Positions 9,150-17,269 of a stretch of 33,525 nucleotides of DNA are shown one piece after another; within the stretch, counting starts at the first letter, position 1; each line of letters begins with the position of its first letter. The translations under genes and the position numbers were made by a program. Source of the stretch: SOIV01 sp964435925 (lineage in GTDB: Bacteria; Acidobacteriota; Aminicenantia; Aminicenantales; Aminicenantaceae); the NCBI GenBank assembly GCA_964435925.1, contig CAYTBG010000022.1, positions 1 through 33,525 of the forward strand, read 5' to 3'. The notes beneath the pieces were generated by a model. That model was not told the origin of the DNA. It searched no databases and saw only the letters and a program-made list of their open reading frames with translations.

Positions 9150-9384
9150 GTGGATTGCTATTTAATATTTTTCTATTAAATTGCCTTCAACAATAACCAA
9201 ACATACATTTAGTATTCTAGTAGTATTCTAGAATCATTAAGACCGGATAGGCGGCCTCTAGAAAGGTAAAGAAAATTTGAATATCCTTTTTGCAACCGAT
9301 GTATCCATCTCAGGTGAGGAGAAATAAAATTTTTTAATTTATAAAGATCATAAGTTTAAGGCATAACTAATATGAGGTGAATGA
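9150..9384. other. Intergenic break with short repeats and a possible GT start remnant
   Basis: No complete gene is seen. An 11-bp motif TAGTATTCTAG occurs twice in direct tandem (9210-9220, 9221-9231). At 9277-9327 a short frame MNILFATDVSISGEEK resembles the first strand and loop of a GT4 glycosyltransferase before it stops, so it may be the stub of a deleted gene; this is a weak, by-eye match. A Shine-Dalgarno GAGGTG precedes the next gene at 9374-9379. Confidence 0.4.
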
Positions 9385-10446
9385 ATGAGGGAAAGACTCC
9401 TTCGTTGGCTGGTTTGCCCCGCTTGTAAAGATGAATTGACGTTAAAAGCCACATCTTGTGAAGGGGATGAGATTATTGAAGGCTCTTTACACTGCGCTTG
9501 CGGCCAGGTATTCCCGATTATCAGTGGAGTGCCAAGATTGCTCCGTGATACGTTGCGTAAGGAGCTACCCCAGCAATATCGGGATTTTTTCCATCGTTAC
9601 GCAAAACCGTTTAAAAATGAAGTAATTTCCAAAGAAAACAGGGCGAGTAAAAAAAAGAAGATGACTATTGATCGATTTAGCTACGAATGGATAAAATTTT
9701 CCGACTATAATTGCAATAACTTTAGGGCATTCATTGCTCCACTACCAGCAGATTTTTTTAAAGGAAAATTAGGACTCGATATTGGGTGTGGTGCGGGTCG
9801 TCACGCAAGGCAAGCCAGTAAAAAAGGAGCTGAGATTGTTGCCGTCGATTTATCACAAGCAGTCGATGTTGCTCAACAGAGCAATATCGATAACGAGCTG
9901 GTACATATCGTGCAAGCTGATATTTATGACTTGCCATTCAGCCCTGGAATTTTTAATTTCATCTTTAGTCTAGGAGTAATACATCATTTACCAGAGCCCG
10001 AAAAAGGATATCAAGATTTGCTGCCATTTTTGAGCAAAGGTGGATCTTTGTTCATATGGGTTTATGCGTATTCTCCACGAAAAGTTGCCTTGGAAATATT
10101 GCGTTCCATTGCCCAACGACTATCTAACGAGAACATCCGACGTATGGCCTATCTATGTAATCTTGTTGATTATGGCATGTTCATAAACCTATATAAGCTA
10201 ATAAAGAAAATACCTTTTCTAGGCAAGTTAGCAAATCGCTACGCTCCTTTACGGGTTAAGGAGTACGCCACGTATGGGTTCCGTGTTGGATATACGGACT
10301 GGTTTGACCGCTTGTCAGCACCCATTACTAATTATTACAAAGAAAAAGAAATGCTCGATTGGTTGAGACGCAGTGGGCTATATAACACAAAACTATTGTT
10401 GGAGGGAGACTCGTGGTGGTGGCTTTACGGTGAAAGGGAAGGATAG
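9385..10446 (+). CDS. Methyltransferase with N-terminal Trm112-like zinc domain
   Basis: This 353-residue protein has two domains. Residues 1-52 form a Trm112-like zinc ribbon with Cys11, Cys14, Cys37 and Cys39 (CPAC and CACG), followed by FPIISGVPRLL, the hallmark of this fusion. From about residue 127 a class I SAM domain follows: LGLDIGCGAGRHARQA (motif I), AVDLSQAV (acidic post-I) and LGVIHHLPEPEKG (motif IV region). The C-terminal 100 residues are extra and contain YTDWFDRLSAPI, found in many methyltransferases of this type. Such fusions are common in lipopolysaccharide and secondary-metabolite loci; the methylated substrate here is unknown. The ATG at 9385 is well placed behind GAGGTG; an alternative ATG at 9381 is out of frame. 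The next gene starts 2 bp after the stop. Confidence 0.85.
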   Translation: MRERLLRWLVCPACKDELTLKATSCEGDEIIEGSLHCACGQVFPIISGVPRLLRDTLRKELPQQYRDFFHRYAKPFKNEVISKENRASKKKKMTIDRFSYEWIKFSDYNCNNFRAFIAPLPADFFKGKLGLDIGCGAGRHARQASKKGAEIVAVDLSQAVDVAQQSNIDNELVHIVQADIYDLPFSPGIFNFIFSLGVIHHLPEPEKGYQDLLPFLSKGGSLFIWVYAYSPRKVALEILRSIAQRLSNENIRRMAYLCNLVDYGMFINLYKLIKKIPFLGKLANRYAPLRVKEYATYGFRVGYTDWFDRLSAPITNYYKEKEMLDWLRRSGLYNTKLLLEGDSWWWLYGEREG

Positions 10447-10448
10447 CT

Positions 10449-11579
10449 GTGAAGTTCTTAATAGTTGGTACTGATTTTCCACCAAGGAGTGGAGGGATTA
10501 GCACTTATGCGAAAGAAATTGCTAGTGCCTTAGCTAAAACATGCCAAGTAACGGTTTTAGCTCCTGGGACCTTTAAAACAGTAGCTTTTGACCAGGCATT
10601 GCCCTTTCGAGTGATACGAACTCCTCCAATCCCTATGTTACGTACTATTGCCTTTTTCATATACATACCATGGATAATCAAGAAGTATCATATTGACATA
10701 GTGCTTCATACTGTCTGGACTACAGCTCTTGTCAACCATATATGGTACAGAATAATGCCTGTTCCTTATTTCGTTAGTGTTCATGCTTCTGAAATCCTCG
10801 ATGATACATTGACGTTGCGGCGGCGCCTAAAAGGCTACCTAAAAGGGTGGCGCAGAGTAGCTCTCAGCAAGGCCAGAGGAATATTCCCCGTTAGCCATTA
10901 CAGTGCTGGTCTAGTGACGGCCTTAGGAATAAAGAAAAATCGTATTTGTGTGATCACAAACGGTGTCAACCCTCGGCGCTTCAAACCTGCTGCAACTCAT
11001 AAAATTGAGGATGGACAAAAGAGCTTGCTCACTGTGGCCCGTCTGGATTTGCACAAAGGACATGATCGCATATTAGAAGCCTTGGCTATACTAAAGGAAC
11101 ATAATCTCACGCCACGTTACGTTATAGTAGGTGAAGGCGAACAAGAAATACGGTTACGCAGAATGGTACAGAATCTTGGATTAGAGCGTCAAGTAATATT
11201 TGCTGGATTTATACCTGATAGCCAGTTACCAGAGATATACGCTAATTCTGATATCTTCGTTATGGCTAGCAGAGAAATACCAGGACGTTTGGATCTTGTG
11301 GAAGGATTCGGCATATCATTCCTTGAGGCTAGTGCTAGCGGGCTTCCAGTTGTTGCTGGTCGCTCAGGTGGTGTCCCAGATGCTATCCGCGATGGAGAAA
11401 CCGGGCTTTTAGTCAATCCAAATGAGCCACAGGATGTTGCCCGTGCTCTTCATCTTTTGCTAACCGATAATGATCTTGCCAGAAAATTTGGTAATGAGGG
11501 TCGAAAGTGGGCTGAAAACCAAATGAGCTGGGAACGTGTGGCCGAACGGCTACTTAATGCAGTTCGAAGACTAGCATGA
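10449..11579 (+). CDS. Glycosyltransferase family 4
   Basis: This 376-residue GT4 starts at GTG, 2 bp after the previous stop. The first strand and glycine loop are KFLIVGTDFPPRSGGISTYA, the classic PimA/WcaL-type start. The hinge region contains SVHASEIL and FPVSHYSAGLV. The donor domain opens with LTVARLDLHKGHDRILEAL, and E-x7-E is EGFGISFLE followed by ASASGLPVVAG. It should be a retaining transferase using a nucleotide sugar at the cytoplasmic membrane. Direct adjacency to the Trm112-fused methyltransferase suggests one transcript and perhaps a methylated sugar. Nothing is missing. The sugar is unknown. Confidence 0.88.
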   Translation: MKFLIVGTDFPPRSGGISTYAKEIASALAKTCQVTVLAPGTFKTVAFDQALPFRVIRTPPIPMLRTIAFFIYIPWIIKKYHIDIVLHTVWTTALVNHIWYRIMPVPYFVSVHASEILDDTLTLRRRLKGYLKGWRRVALSKARGIFPVSHYSAGLVTALGIKKNRICVITNGVNPRRFKPAATHKIEDGQKSLLTVARLDLHKGHDRILEALAILKEHNLTPRYVIVGEGEQEIRLRRMVQNLGLERQVIFAGFIPDSQLPEIYANSDIFVMASREIPGRLDLVEGFGISFLEASASGLPVVAGRSGGVPDAIRDGETGLLVNPNEPQDVARALHLLLTDNDLARKFGNEGRKWAENQMSWERVAERLLNAVRRLA

Positions 11580-11633
11580 ATGAAAAACGTATCTAAGAAC
11601 CGAAAAAACCTCAAATAAGGATTATCGGCAAAC

Positions 11634-13574
11634 ATGTGTGGAATCTGCGGGAAAATAAATATTGAAGGGAAGGAAATTCGCAGAGAATTAATTGCTCGAA
11701 TGAATTCTGTACTTTCTCACCGGGGTCCGGATGATGAAGGAATATATATCAATAACCCATCTCCAGGAGCTAGCCAGGCGATAGTTTCAGTGGGATTGGG
11801 ACATAAAAGGCTGAGTATTATTGACCTTTCAAAAGCTGGAAGGCAGCCTATGTCAAACGAGGATGGATCTATACAGATGGTGTTCAACGGAGAAATTTAT
11901 AATTTTAAAGCCTTAAAGAAAGAATTGGAACAGAACGGACACCATTTTACTTCTCAAACTGATTGTGAAGTCATAATCCATCTGTATGAAAAAGAAGGGA
12001 TCGAATGTATAAAAAAACTAAATGGCATGTTTGCTTTTGCCTTATGGGACAGTAAAAATCAAGCTTTATTTCTCTGTCGGGATCGACTTGGAATCAAACC
12101 TTTATTTTATTGCTGGAACGGGAAATCATTGTACTTTGCCTCGGAAATTAAAAGCATTTTGTGCGATCCTGAAGTATCAAAAAAGATGGACTGGAATGCT
12201 TTGAATTTATACCTAACCCTCAATTATATTCCTGGCCCGTACACTATTTTCAAAAAGATAAAAAAATTGGACCCTGGCTGCTATATTATGGTCAGAAAAG
12301 AAGGCTTAGAAATAAAACAATACTGGGATATTGAAAAAGGCACTGAATCTTACGAAAACAAAGAAAAAAATATCGGAACTTACAAAAAGAATTTATATGA
12401 TTTATTAGAAGATTCTGTGAAAATTAGATTAATTGCCGATGTCCCTCTTGGTGCCTTTTTAAGTGGAGGCATAGATTCAAGCATAATAGTAGGACTAATG
12501 TCCAGAGTCTCTAACTCACCGATTAATACTTATTCCATAGGATATAAGGACATCCCTTTATTTGATGAGACAGAATACGCCCGTGAAGTGGCAAAATTAA
12601 ACCATACTCATCATCATGAAATAATATTGAGCGCGAAAGATGTTTTGGATACCATACCGGAAGTTCTGACCTGCCTTGACGAGCCTTTTGCCGATTCCTC
12701 AGCGATTCCACAATACATAGTTTCCAGAGAAACAAAAAAGCACGTTAAAGTAGCCTTATCAGGAGATGGAGGCGATGAATTGTTTGCTGGGTACAGAATG
12801 TATTCTGGAGAATACTGGTATTCGCGATACAAATTATTTCCCCGCGTTTTAAGAACTAAACTCGTTGAACCGCTGCTGACATCTCTACCCGATTCGAGGG
12901 ACAAATATTTATTAGAACACATCAGAAGAATAAAAAAATTTGTTATGGGTGCAAAAGATAGATTTGAAGACAGACTTTTTGCTTGGAACGAAATATTTTC
13001 TAAGGAATTGCGAGAAAAAATAATAAATAAGAAAAAGATTGAATTTGAGAAAATTAATCCCGATTTAGGGAAAGAGATGTTACTAAAAAGATTAAGCTCT
13101 TATGATAGCGATAATATTAACAGGATGCTTTATATGGACCTGAAAATCTCACTTCCAAATGACATGCTTTCCAAAGTTGATTGGATGAGTATGAGGAATG
13201 CTTTAGAAGTTAGAGTGCCATTTCTTGATCATAGGCTAGTCGAATATGTTTTTCAGATACGTGGGAACCTAAAACTGAAAGGGAAAAAAGGGAAATACAT
13301 TCTCCTTGAAACTTTTAAGAATATTTTACCCCCGCTCTTGCTCAATAAACCAAAGTGGGGATTTGAAATACCTATCAGCAAATGGTTGAAGTCTGAGTTA
13401 AGATTCCTAATAAATGAATATCTTTCCAAGAAGAAAATTGAAACCCAGGGCATATTTAATTTTAAACCCATCGAAAAATTGATTGATGACCTATTTCGAG
13501 ACCGCTCTGACACCTCTTGGCATTTGTGGAATTTGATTGTTTTCCAGGCCTGGTATTCAAGACACTTTCAATAA
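11634..13574 (+). CDS. asnB: Asparagine synthetase (glutamine-hydrolysing)
   Basis: This 646-residue class-B asparagine synthetase starts MCGICGK, so after Met removal Cys2 is the glutaminase nucleophile. The Ntn domain continues with LSHRGPDDEG, the ammonia-site motif FNGEIYNF and RDRLGIKPLFY. The synthetase domain has the ATP pyrophosphatase loop SGGIDSS at residues 277-283, ALSGDGGDELFAGY and MLSKVDWMSMRNALEVRVPFLDHR. It makes asparagine from aspartate, glutamine and ATP. Relatives in polysaccharide clusters (often annotated AsnB/WbpS-like) may amidate sugar carboxylates, for example uronic acids, and that role would fit this position between GT4 genes. All catalytic residues are visible. 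It is not a lasso-peptide cyclase, since it retains the intact glutaminase Cys. Confidence 0.9.
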   Translation: MCGICGKINIEGKEIRRELIARMNSVLSHRGPDDEGIYINNPSPGASQAIVSVGLGHKRLSIIDLSKAGRQPMSNEDGSIQMVFNGEIYNFKALKKELEQNGHHFTSQTDCEVIIHLYEKEGIECIKKLNGMFAFALWDSKNQALFLCRDRLGIKPLFYCWNGKSLYFASEIKSILCDPEVSKKMDWNALNLYLTLNYIPGPYTIFKKIKKLDPGCYIMVRKEGLEIKQYWDIEKGTESYENKEKNIGTYKKNLYDLLEDSVKIRLIADVPLGAFLSGGIDSSIIVGLMSRVSNSPINTYSIGYKDIPLFDETEYAREVAKLNHTHHHEIILSAKDVLDTIPEVLTCLDEPFADSSAIPQYIVSRETKKHVKVALSGDGGDELFAGYRMYSGEYWYSRYKLFPRVLRTKLVEPLLTSLPDSRDKYLLEHIRRIKKFVMGAKDRFEDRLFAWNEIFSKELREKIINKKKIEFEKINPDLGKEMLLKRLSSYDSDNINRMLYMDLKISLPNDMLSKVDWMSMRNALEVRVPFLDHRLVEYVFQIRGNLKLKGKKGKYILLETFKNILPPLLLNKPKWGFEIPISKWLKSELRFLINEYLSKKKIETQGIFNFKPIEKLIDDLFRDRSDTSWHLWNLIVFQAWYSRHFQ

Positions 13575-13589
13575 TAATCTTTAAATAGA

Positions 13590-14789
13590 GTGGAAAATAT
13601 CAAAGTATTACATATAATTACTAGGTTCGATAAAGGAGGATCTGCCCAGAATACGTATCTATCGTTATTAGGATTAAGGAAGAAAAATTATCAACTCTCT
13701 CTTGTTTCCGGCCTATCTTTAGAATCAGAAATGAAGTATGAAGAAATTAAGGCCAAAGAAAAAGATATCCAAATACTCAAGTCAGAAGGGATTAAATTTA
13801 CCCAATGTCCTTTTTTATTGAGGAGAATAAATATCATAAAAGATTTAAAAGCATTTTTTGATATATGGAGAATAATTAAAAAATATAATCCTTTAATAGT
13901 TCACACTCATTCTTCAAAAGCAGGCCTAATGGGTAGATTAGCAGCTAAACTTGCAGGAACGCCGATTATTGTGCACACTCCGCACGGGCATGTCTTTTTC
14001 GGTTATTTTGGACCCCTTAAAACGAAATTATTCATTATTCTTGAAAAGCTTGCGTCTCGGATAACTGATAAGATTGTGGCTCTTACAAATAGAGAAAAAA
14101 AAGATCATATATTATTCAAAATTGCCGAAGAAGATAAATTTTCTGTAATCTACAGCGGAATAGAGCTAAATATACTCAAAGAATCTAGTTCTGAAGAAAA
14201 ACAAAATATAAAAAAAGAGCTTGGAATACCAGAGAATTCATTAATCGTAGGAACAGCAGGCAGGCTTGTGCCCGTCAAAGGACCTGAATTTCTGGTAAAG
14301 GCTTCTAAATATATAATCTCCAAATATCCTGATACCTATTTTTTGTTTACTGGAGATGGACCCCTTGAGCAGGATTTAAAGAGGAAAGCTCTTGAGATGG
14401 GCATTTCAGATAATATTATTTTTTCGGGCTGGAGGGATGATTTAGCTAAAATTATTTCCATCTATGATATTTTTGTTCTTCCTTCTCTTAACGAAGGGAT
14501 GGGGAGAGTGTTGGTAGAAGCAATGGCTCTTGGGAAATCAATCGTAGCCAGTAATGTAGGAGGCATACCTGATTTAGTAACTCATGGAAAGAACGGTTTT
14601 TTAGTTCCCCCAAAAAATCCAAAAGAGTTAGCAAAATATATCCAGGTTCTTTTGGAGGATAAAGATAAAAGAGAGAAAATGGGACTGGCAGGAAAAGAAA
14701 TGGCTTATAATTTCACTAGTGAAAGAATGGTAGAAAAAATTGCTAATTTATATAAAAAATTACTTACTCAGAAAAACATCCGTTCTTAG
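13590..14789 (+). CDS. Glycosyltransferase family 4
   Basis: This 399-residue GT4 has a GTG start. The opening is KVLHIITRFDKGGSAQNTYL, with THSSKAGLMGRLAAKLAGTP and VHTPHGHVFFGYFGP, a signature of the PglA/Cap1E-like group (N-acetylhexosamine or galactose transfer to undecaprenyl-linked acceptors). The donor domain opens with GTAGRLVPVKGPEFLVKA, and E-x7-E is NEGMGRVLVEAMALGKSIVAS. The last plus-strand gene of the polysaccharide block, it is followed by a strong terminator. Codon use is AT-rich like asnB upstream. The group assignment is from recalled motifs, not an alignment. Confidence 0.87.
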   Translation: MENIKVLHIITRFDKGGSAQNTYLSLLGLRKKNYQLSLVSGLSLESEMKYEEIKAKEKDIQILKSEGIKFTQCPFLLRRINIIKDLKAFFDIWRIIKKYNPLIVHTHSSKAGLMGRLAAKLAGTPIIVHTPHGHVFFGYFGPLKTKLFIILEKLASRITDKIVALTNREKKDHILFKIAEEDKFSVIYSGIELNILKESSSEEKQNIKKELGIPENSLIVGTAGRLVPVKGPEFLVKASKYIISKYPDTYFLFTGDGPLEQDLKRKALEMGISDNIIFSGWRDDLAKIISIYDIFVLPSLNEGMGRVLVEAMALGKSIVASNVGGIPDLVTHGKNGFLVPPKNPKELAKYIQVLLEDKDKREKMGLAGKEMAYNFTSERMVEKIANLYKKLLTQKNIRS

Positions 14790-14792
14790 GAT

Positions 14793-14847
14793 ATTTATCC
14801 CGCCTTTGACAGATTAAGAATCTCAAAGAGTAAAACGCGGGATAAAT
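14793..14847. repeat. Nested inverted repeat after the glycosyltransferase gene
   Basis: A perfect 11-bp inverted repeat (ATTTATCCCGC at 14793-14803 against its complement at 14837-14847) encloses a second pairing, CTTTGA (14804-14809) with TCAAAG (14823-14828), closed by GATT/AATC. It could form a long hairpin just beyond the stop codon. It has no U-run, so it is more likely an RNA-stabilising or REP-like structure than a terminator. Confidence 0.6.
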
Positions 14848-14861
14848 TGTAGACAGAAGAG

Positions 14862-14897
14862 AAAAAGCTCTTCACTTTAAGAAGTGAAGAGCTTTTT
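14862..14897. terminator. Bidirectional intrinsic terminator
   Basis: A perfect 16-bp stem (14862-14877 with 14882-14897) has a 4-nt loop TAAG. It is flanked by A-runs on the left and T-runs on the right, so it can work as a Rho-independent terminator for both convergent transcripts: the glycosyltransferase cluster on plus and the UbiA/WecA block on minus. Confidence 0.92.
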
Positions 14898-14930
14898 TTT
14901 TATCTAAAGAAGAATCATAAATGGATAGGT

Positions 14931-15818
14931 TTATTCTTTCGTTGAATAGAAATAAAGGATTAAAAAAACCGTCCCTACCCATAGCAGAATATTTATTAAA
15001 AGAGGGTAATCTCTAATAATCAAGGACTCAGGACTGTCTCCCTTTCCTTTTTGATGAATGAGATAGAGATAACGGAAAATCCCATAGAGAACAAAGGGAA
15101 CGGTAAACACTAAGTTTGTAGTCCCAAATCTTTCAACAGTTTTCACGGATATTGTGTACAGGCAATAAGCAATAAGAGTTGAAGCCGTAACAACTGCGAT
15201 CATCTGGTCAAGAAGATAGGGACTGTATTCACTAAGAATAGGCCGATGGTTGGATGCCACATCTTCTAAGATAACTATTTCATGTCTCCTCTTGCTCATC
15301 GCTAAAAAAAGTGCCAGCAACATGGAACAGATTAATAACCAGGAAGAAATGGCGACACCGATCACCAACCCCCCAGCCACTACCCGGATAACAAACCCGG
15401 AAGCAATGATAAAAACATCAACAATTACAACATGTTTTAACTTTATTGAGTAGGCTAATTGAAGAACAAAATACGTTAAAGAGGCAATAAAAAAATATTC
15501 ATTAAGCCAGAAAGCCAGAAAGAGACTAATAATGCTTAATGCTATAAAAAGGGAAATGGCTTCATTTTTGCTAATTTTGCCTGAAGCGATTGGCCTCTTA
15601 GATTTTTTTGGGTGAATTTTATCTTCTTCAATATCGAGGAGATCATTGAGAATATAAACGGAACTCGACAAGAAACAAAAAAGCAAAAATGCTGCTCCAG
15701 TTTTTAGGACAAGAGAAAAATCTAAGAATTTTTGGGAGAAAATAAGTGCTGCAAAAATAAAGAGATTCTTTATCCATTGAGCTGGCCTCATGGAGTTTAT
15801 GATACTTCGAATTTTCAT
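14931..15818 (-). CDS. UbiA-family prenyltransferase, decaprenyl-phosphate phosphoribosyltransferase-like
   Basis: This polytopic UbiA-fold enzyme has about eight to nine membrane spans. RPAQWIKNLFIFAALIFSQ near the start and NDLLDIEED (N58, D59, D62, D66; the NDxxDxxxD metal/diphosphate motif) followed by HPKKSKRPIASG are typical of the decaprenyl-phosphate 5-phosphoribosyltransferase (Rv3806c/UbiA) branch rather than quinone enzymes. That reaction transfers phosphoribose from PRPP to a polyprenyl phosphate. Similar genes occur in many Gram-negative glycan loci, where the product is unproven. A longer frame begins at 15851, but I choose the ATG at 15818 because AAGGGA lies 6 nt upstream and RPAQWIKN then sits at the usual distance. 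No epimerase (DprE1/2) partner is in view. Confidence 0.8.
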   Translation of the reverse strand: MKIRSIINSMRPAQWIKNLFIFAALIFSQKFLDFSLVLKTGAAFLLFCFLSSSVYILNDLLDIEEDKIHPKKSKRPIASGKISKNEAISLFIALSIISLFLAFWLNEYFFIASLTYFVLQLAYSIKLKHVVIVDVFIIASGFVIRVVAGGLVIGVAISSWLLICSMLLALFLAMSKRRHEIVILEDVASNHRPILSEYSPYLLDQMIAVVTASTLIAYCLYTISVKTVERFGTTNLVFTVPFVLYGIFRYLYLIHQKGKGDSPESLIIRDYPLLINILLWVGTVFLILYFYSTKE

Positions 15819-15934
15819 AGCTAATCCCTTAAGATTATGCCTAATTAGCAAATTACTCCCGGCTTATGACACTCCTCATAAGGATTATCGAAAAGTTTTC
15901 AATGTTTTAACCGTATGCAGCTTTGAGATGAGCC

Positions 15935-17008
15935 TTATTTCTCTGATATTCTTCGTCCGGAAATCATTAAAATAACAATGATTGTAAATATGAAAAATGC
16001 TTGAATAAATTCAAGATAAACCCTTAAATCTTCGGAAGCTCTAAGATTAATGCCACCTATTCCCAAACACGCTGCTATCAAATATATCAATAGAACTGTT
16101 TGTGTTTCATTGAATCCCAAAGTTACCAAACGATGATGAAGATGGTCTTTTCCGGTGTATTCGATCCATTCTTTAAAACTCCTGACTACCCCTTTAAAAA
16201 TCCTGGCTATTGTTATATAAATCATATCGAATATAAACACACTTAAAACCAAGATAGGTAAACTTAAGGCAACCTTTGGATTTTTCTCAGCCCAACCACC
16301 CATTATAGCTATCCCTGCTAAAGTAAACCCTAAAAAAGTACTGCCTGCATCTCCTAAAAATATAGAAGTTGGCTTAAAATTAAATTTTAAAAATCCCAAA
16401 CAGCTTCCGGCCAAAGCAATAGTTAAAAAGCCTAAATATGATTGCCCGGTTATCTGAGCCACAACAAAAAACGATAAAGAGCCAATTGCAATTAGGCCTG
16501 TGGCCAGTCCGTCCATACCATCGAAAAAATTAACCGCATTTGTTATACCTACTATCCAGATTATGGTCAGGAGTACCTCTCCTCCAATACCCCACCAGGT
16601 ACTAGGCAAAAAGCTTAATTTCACTCCACATAAAATCAAGGTACAGGAAGCGCCAATCTGTCCTAATAACTTCCACTTTGCTGCTAAGTGCTTTATATCA
16701 TCTATTAATCCTATTAATAATATTATTGTGCCGCCAAAAATTACACCCTTTAGCTCAATCGAGAAACTAAAATTTAAAAAGATTGTTATAACAAAAGAAA
16801 CATATATGGCCAGTCCTCCCAAAAGAGGAACTGGCTTCTTGTGAATTTTTCTTTCATTCGGCACGTCAAATATTTTCAGCTTAGTGGCAACACGTCTTAT
16901 AACCTTAGTCGAGAAAAAAGCCATGAGAAAAGAAAAACCTAAAAGGAAGAGCCACCTGTAGGGTACCGCGGATAGGAATAAATTAATACTCTCAAGAATG
17001 TTTATCAT
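15935..17008 (-). CDS. Polyprenyl-phosphate sugar-1-phosphate transferase (WecA/TagO/MraY family)
   Basis: This 357-residue protein has about 10-11 membrane spans. Family motifs appear in order: KIHKKPVPLLGGLAIY (residues about 54-69), LIGLIDDIKHL with the Mg-binding Asp103-Asp104, NAVNFFDGMDGLATG (Asp163 and Asp166 region), GDAGSTFLGF, and the cytoplasmic HIH-like KDHLHHRL. The pattern matches WecA/TagO-type enzymes, which move GlcNAc-1-phosphate or a similar sugar phosphate from a UDP-sugar to undecaprenyl phosphate and thereby start glycan synthesis. It would prime the polysaccharide made by the neighbouring transferases. It is separated from the UbiA gene by 116 bp and from the aminotransferase gene by about 260 bp. 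Confidence 0.88.
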   Translation of the reverse strand: MINILESINLFLSAVPYRWLFLLGFSFLMAFFSTKVIRRVATKLKIFDVPNERKIHKKPVPLLGGLAIYVSFVITIFLNFSFSIELKGVIFGGTIILLIGLIDDIKHLAAKWKLLGQIGASCTLILCGVKLSFLPSTWWGIGGEVLLTIIWIVGITNAVNFFDGMDGLATGLIAIGSLSFFVVAQITGQSYLGFLTIALAGSCLGFLKFNFKPTSIFLGDAGSTFLGFTLAGIAIMGGWAEKNPKVALSLPILVLSVFIFDMIYITIARIFKGVVRSFKEWIEYTGKDHLHHRLVTLGFNETQTVLLIYLIAACLGIGGINLRASEDLRVYLEFIQAFFIFTIIVILMISGRRISEK

Positions 17009-17269
17009 ATACCTAGCAATATTCTAAACTGGAGTTACCTCAAAAATAATGGATCAAAAATATTTCTCTTAAAGTTATAAGCTTTCAGCATTGAACTTAT
17101 GTTCTGAAAGATTCTCTTGGATTAATACTATATCAAATTACAATTAATAAAAATCGTTATATAAGTAAATAGCCTTAAGGGGTGATTTTAATTCTTTTTT
17201 TCTTACTTAAAAGAGATGACTTATTTTCACCGCTTTAGGTGAGTTTGGATAATTTACAACTTGAGATTA
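17009..17269. other. Gene-free gap between the wecA-like and aminotransferase genes
   Basis: No coding frame stands out. On the minus strand a small hairpin TCACC/GGTGA (17227-17242) follows the aminotransferase stop and is followed by A/T-rich sequence, a weak terminator candidate. A 7-bp inverted repeat CTTTCAG/CTGAAAG lies at 17082-17110, upstream of the wecA-like gene; its role is unknown. Confidence 0.35.

Noticed and set aside
12614..12922. 102-codon minus-strand frame inside asnB
   Set aside because: Antisense to the conserved synthetase domain; composition follows the real gene.
16500..16844. 114-codon plus-strand frame inside the wecA-like gene
   Set aside because: Antisense shadow of a well-supported membrane enzyme; no Shine-Dalgarno and no recognisable domain.
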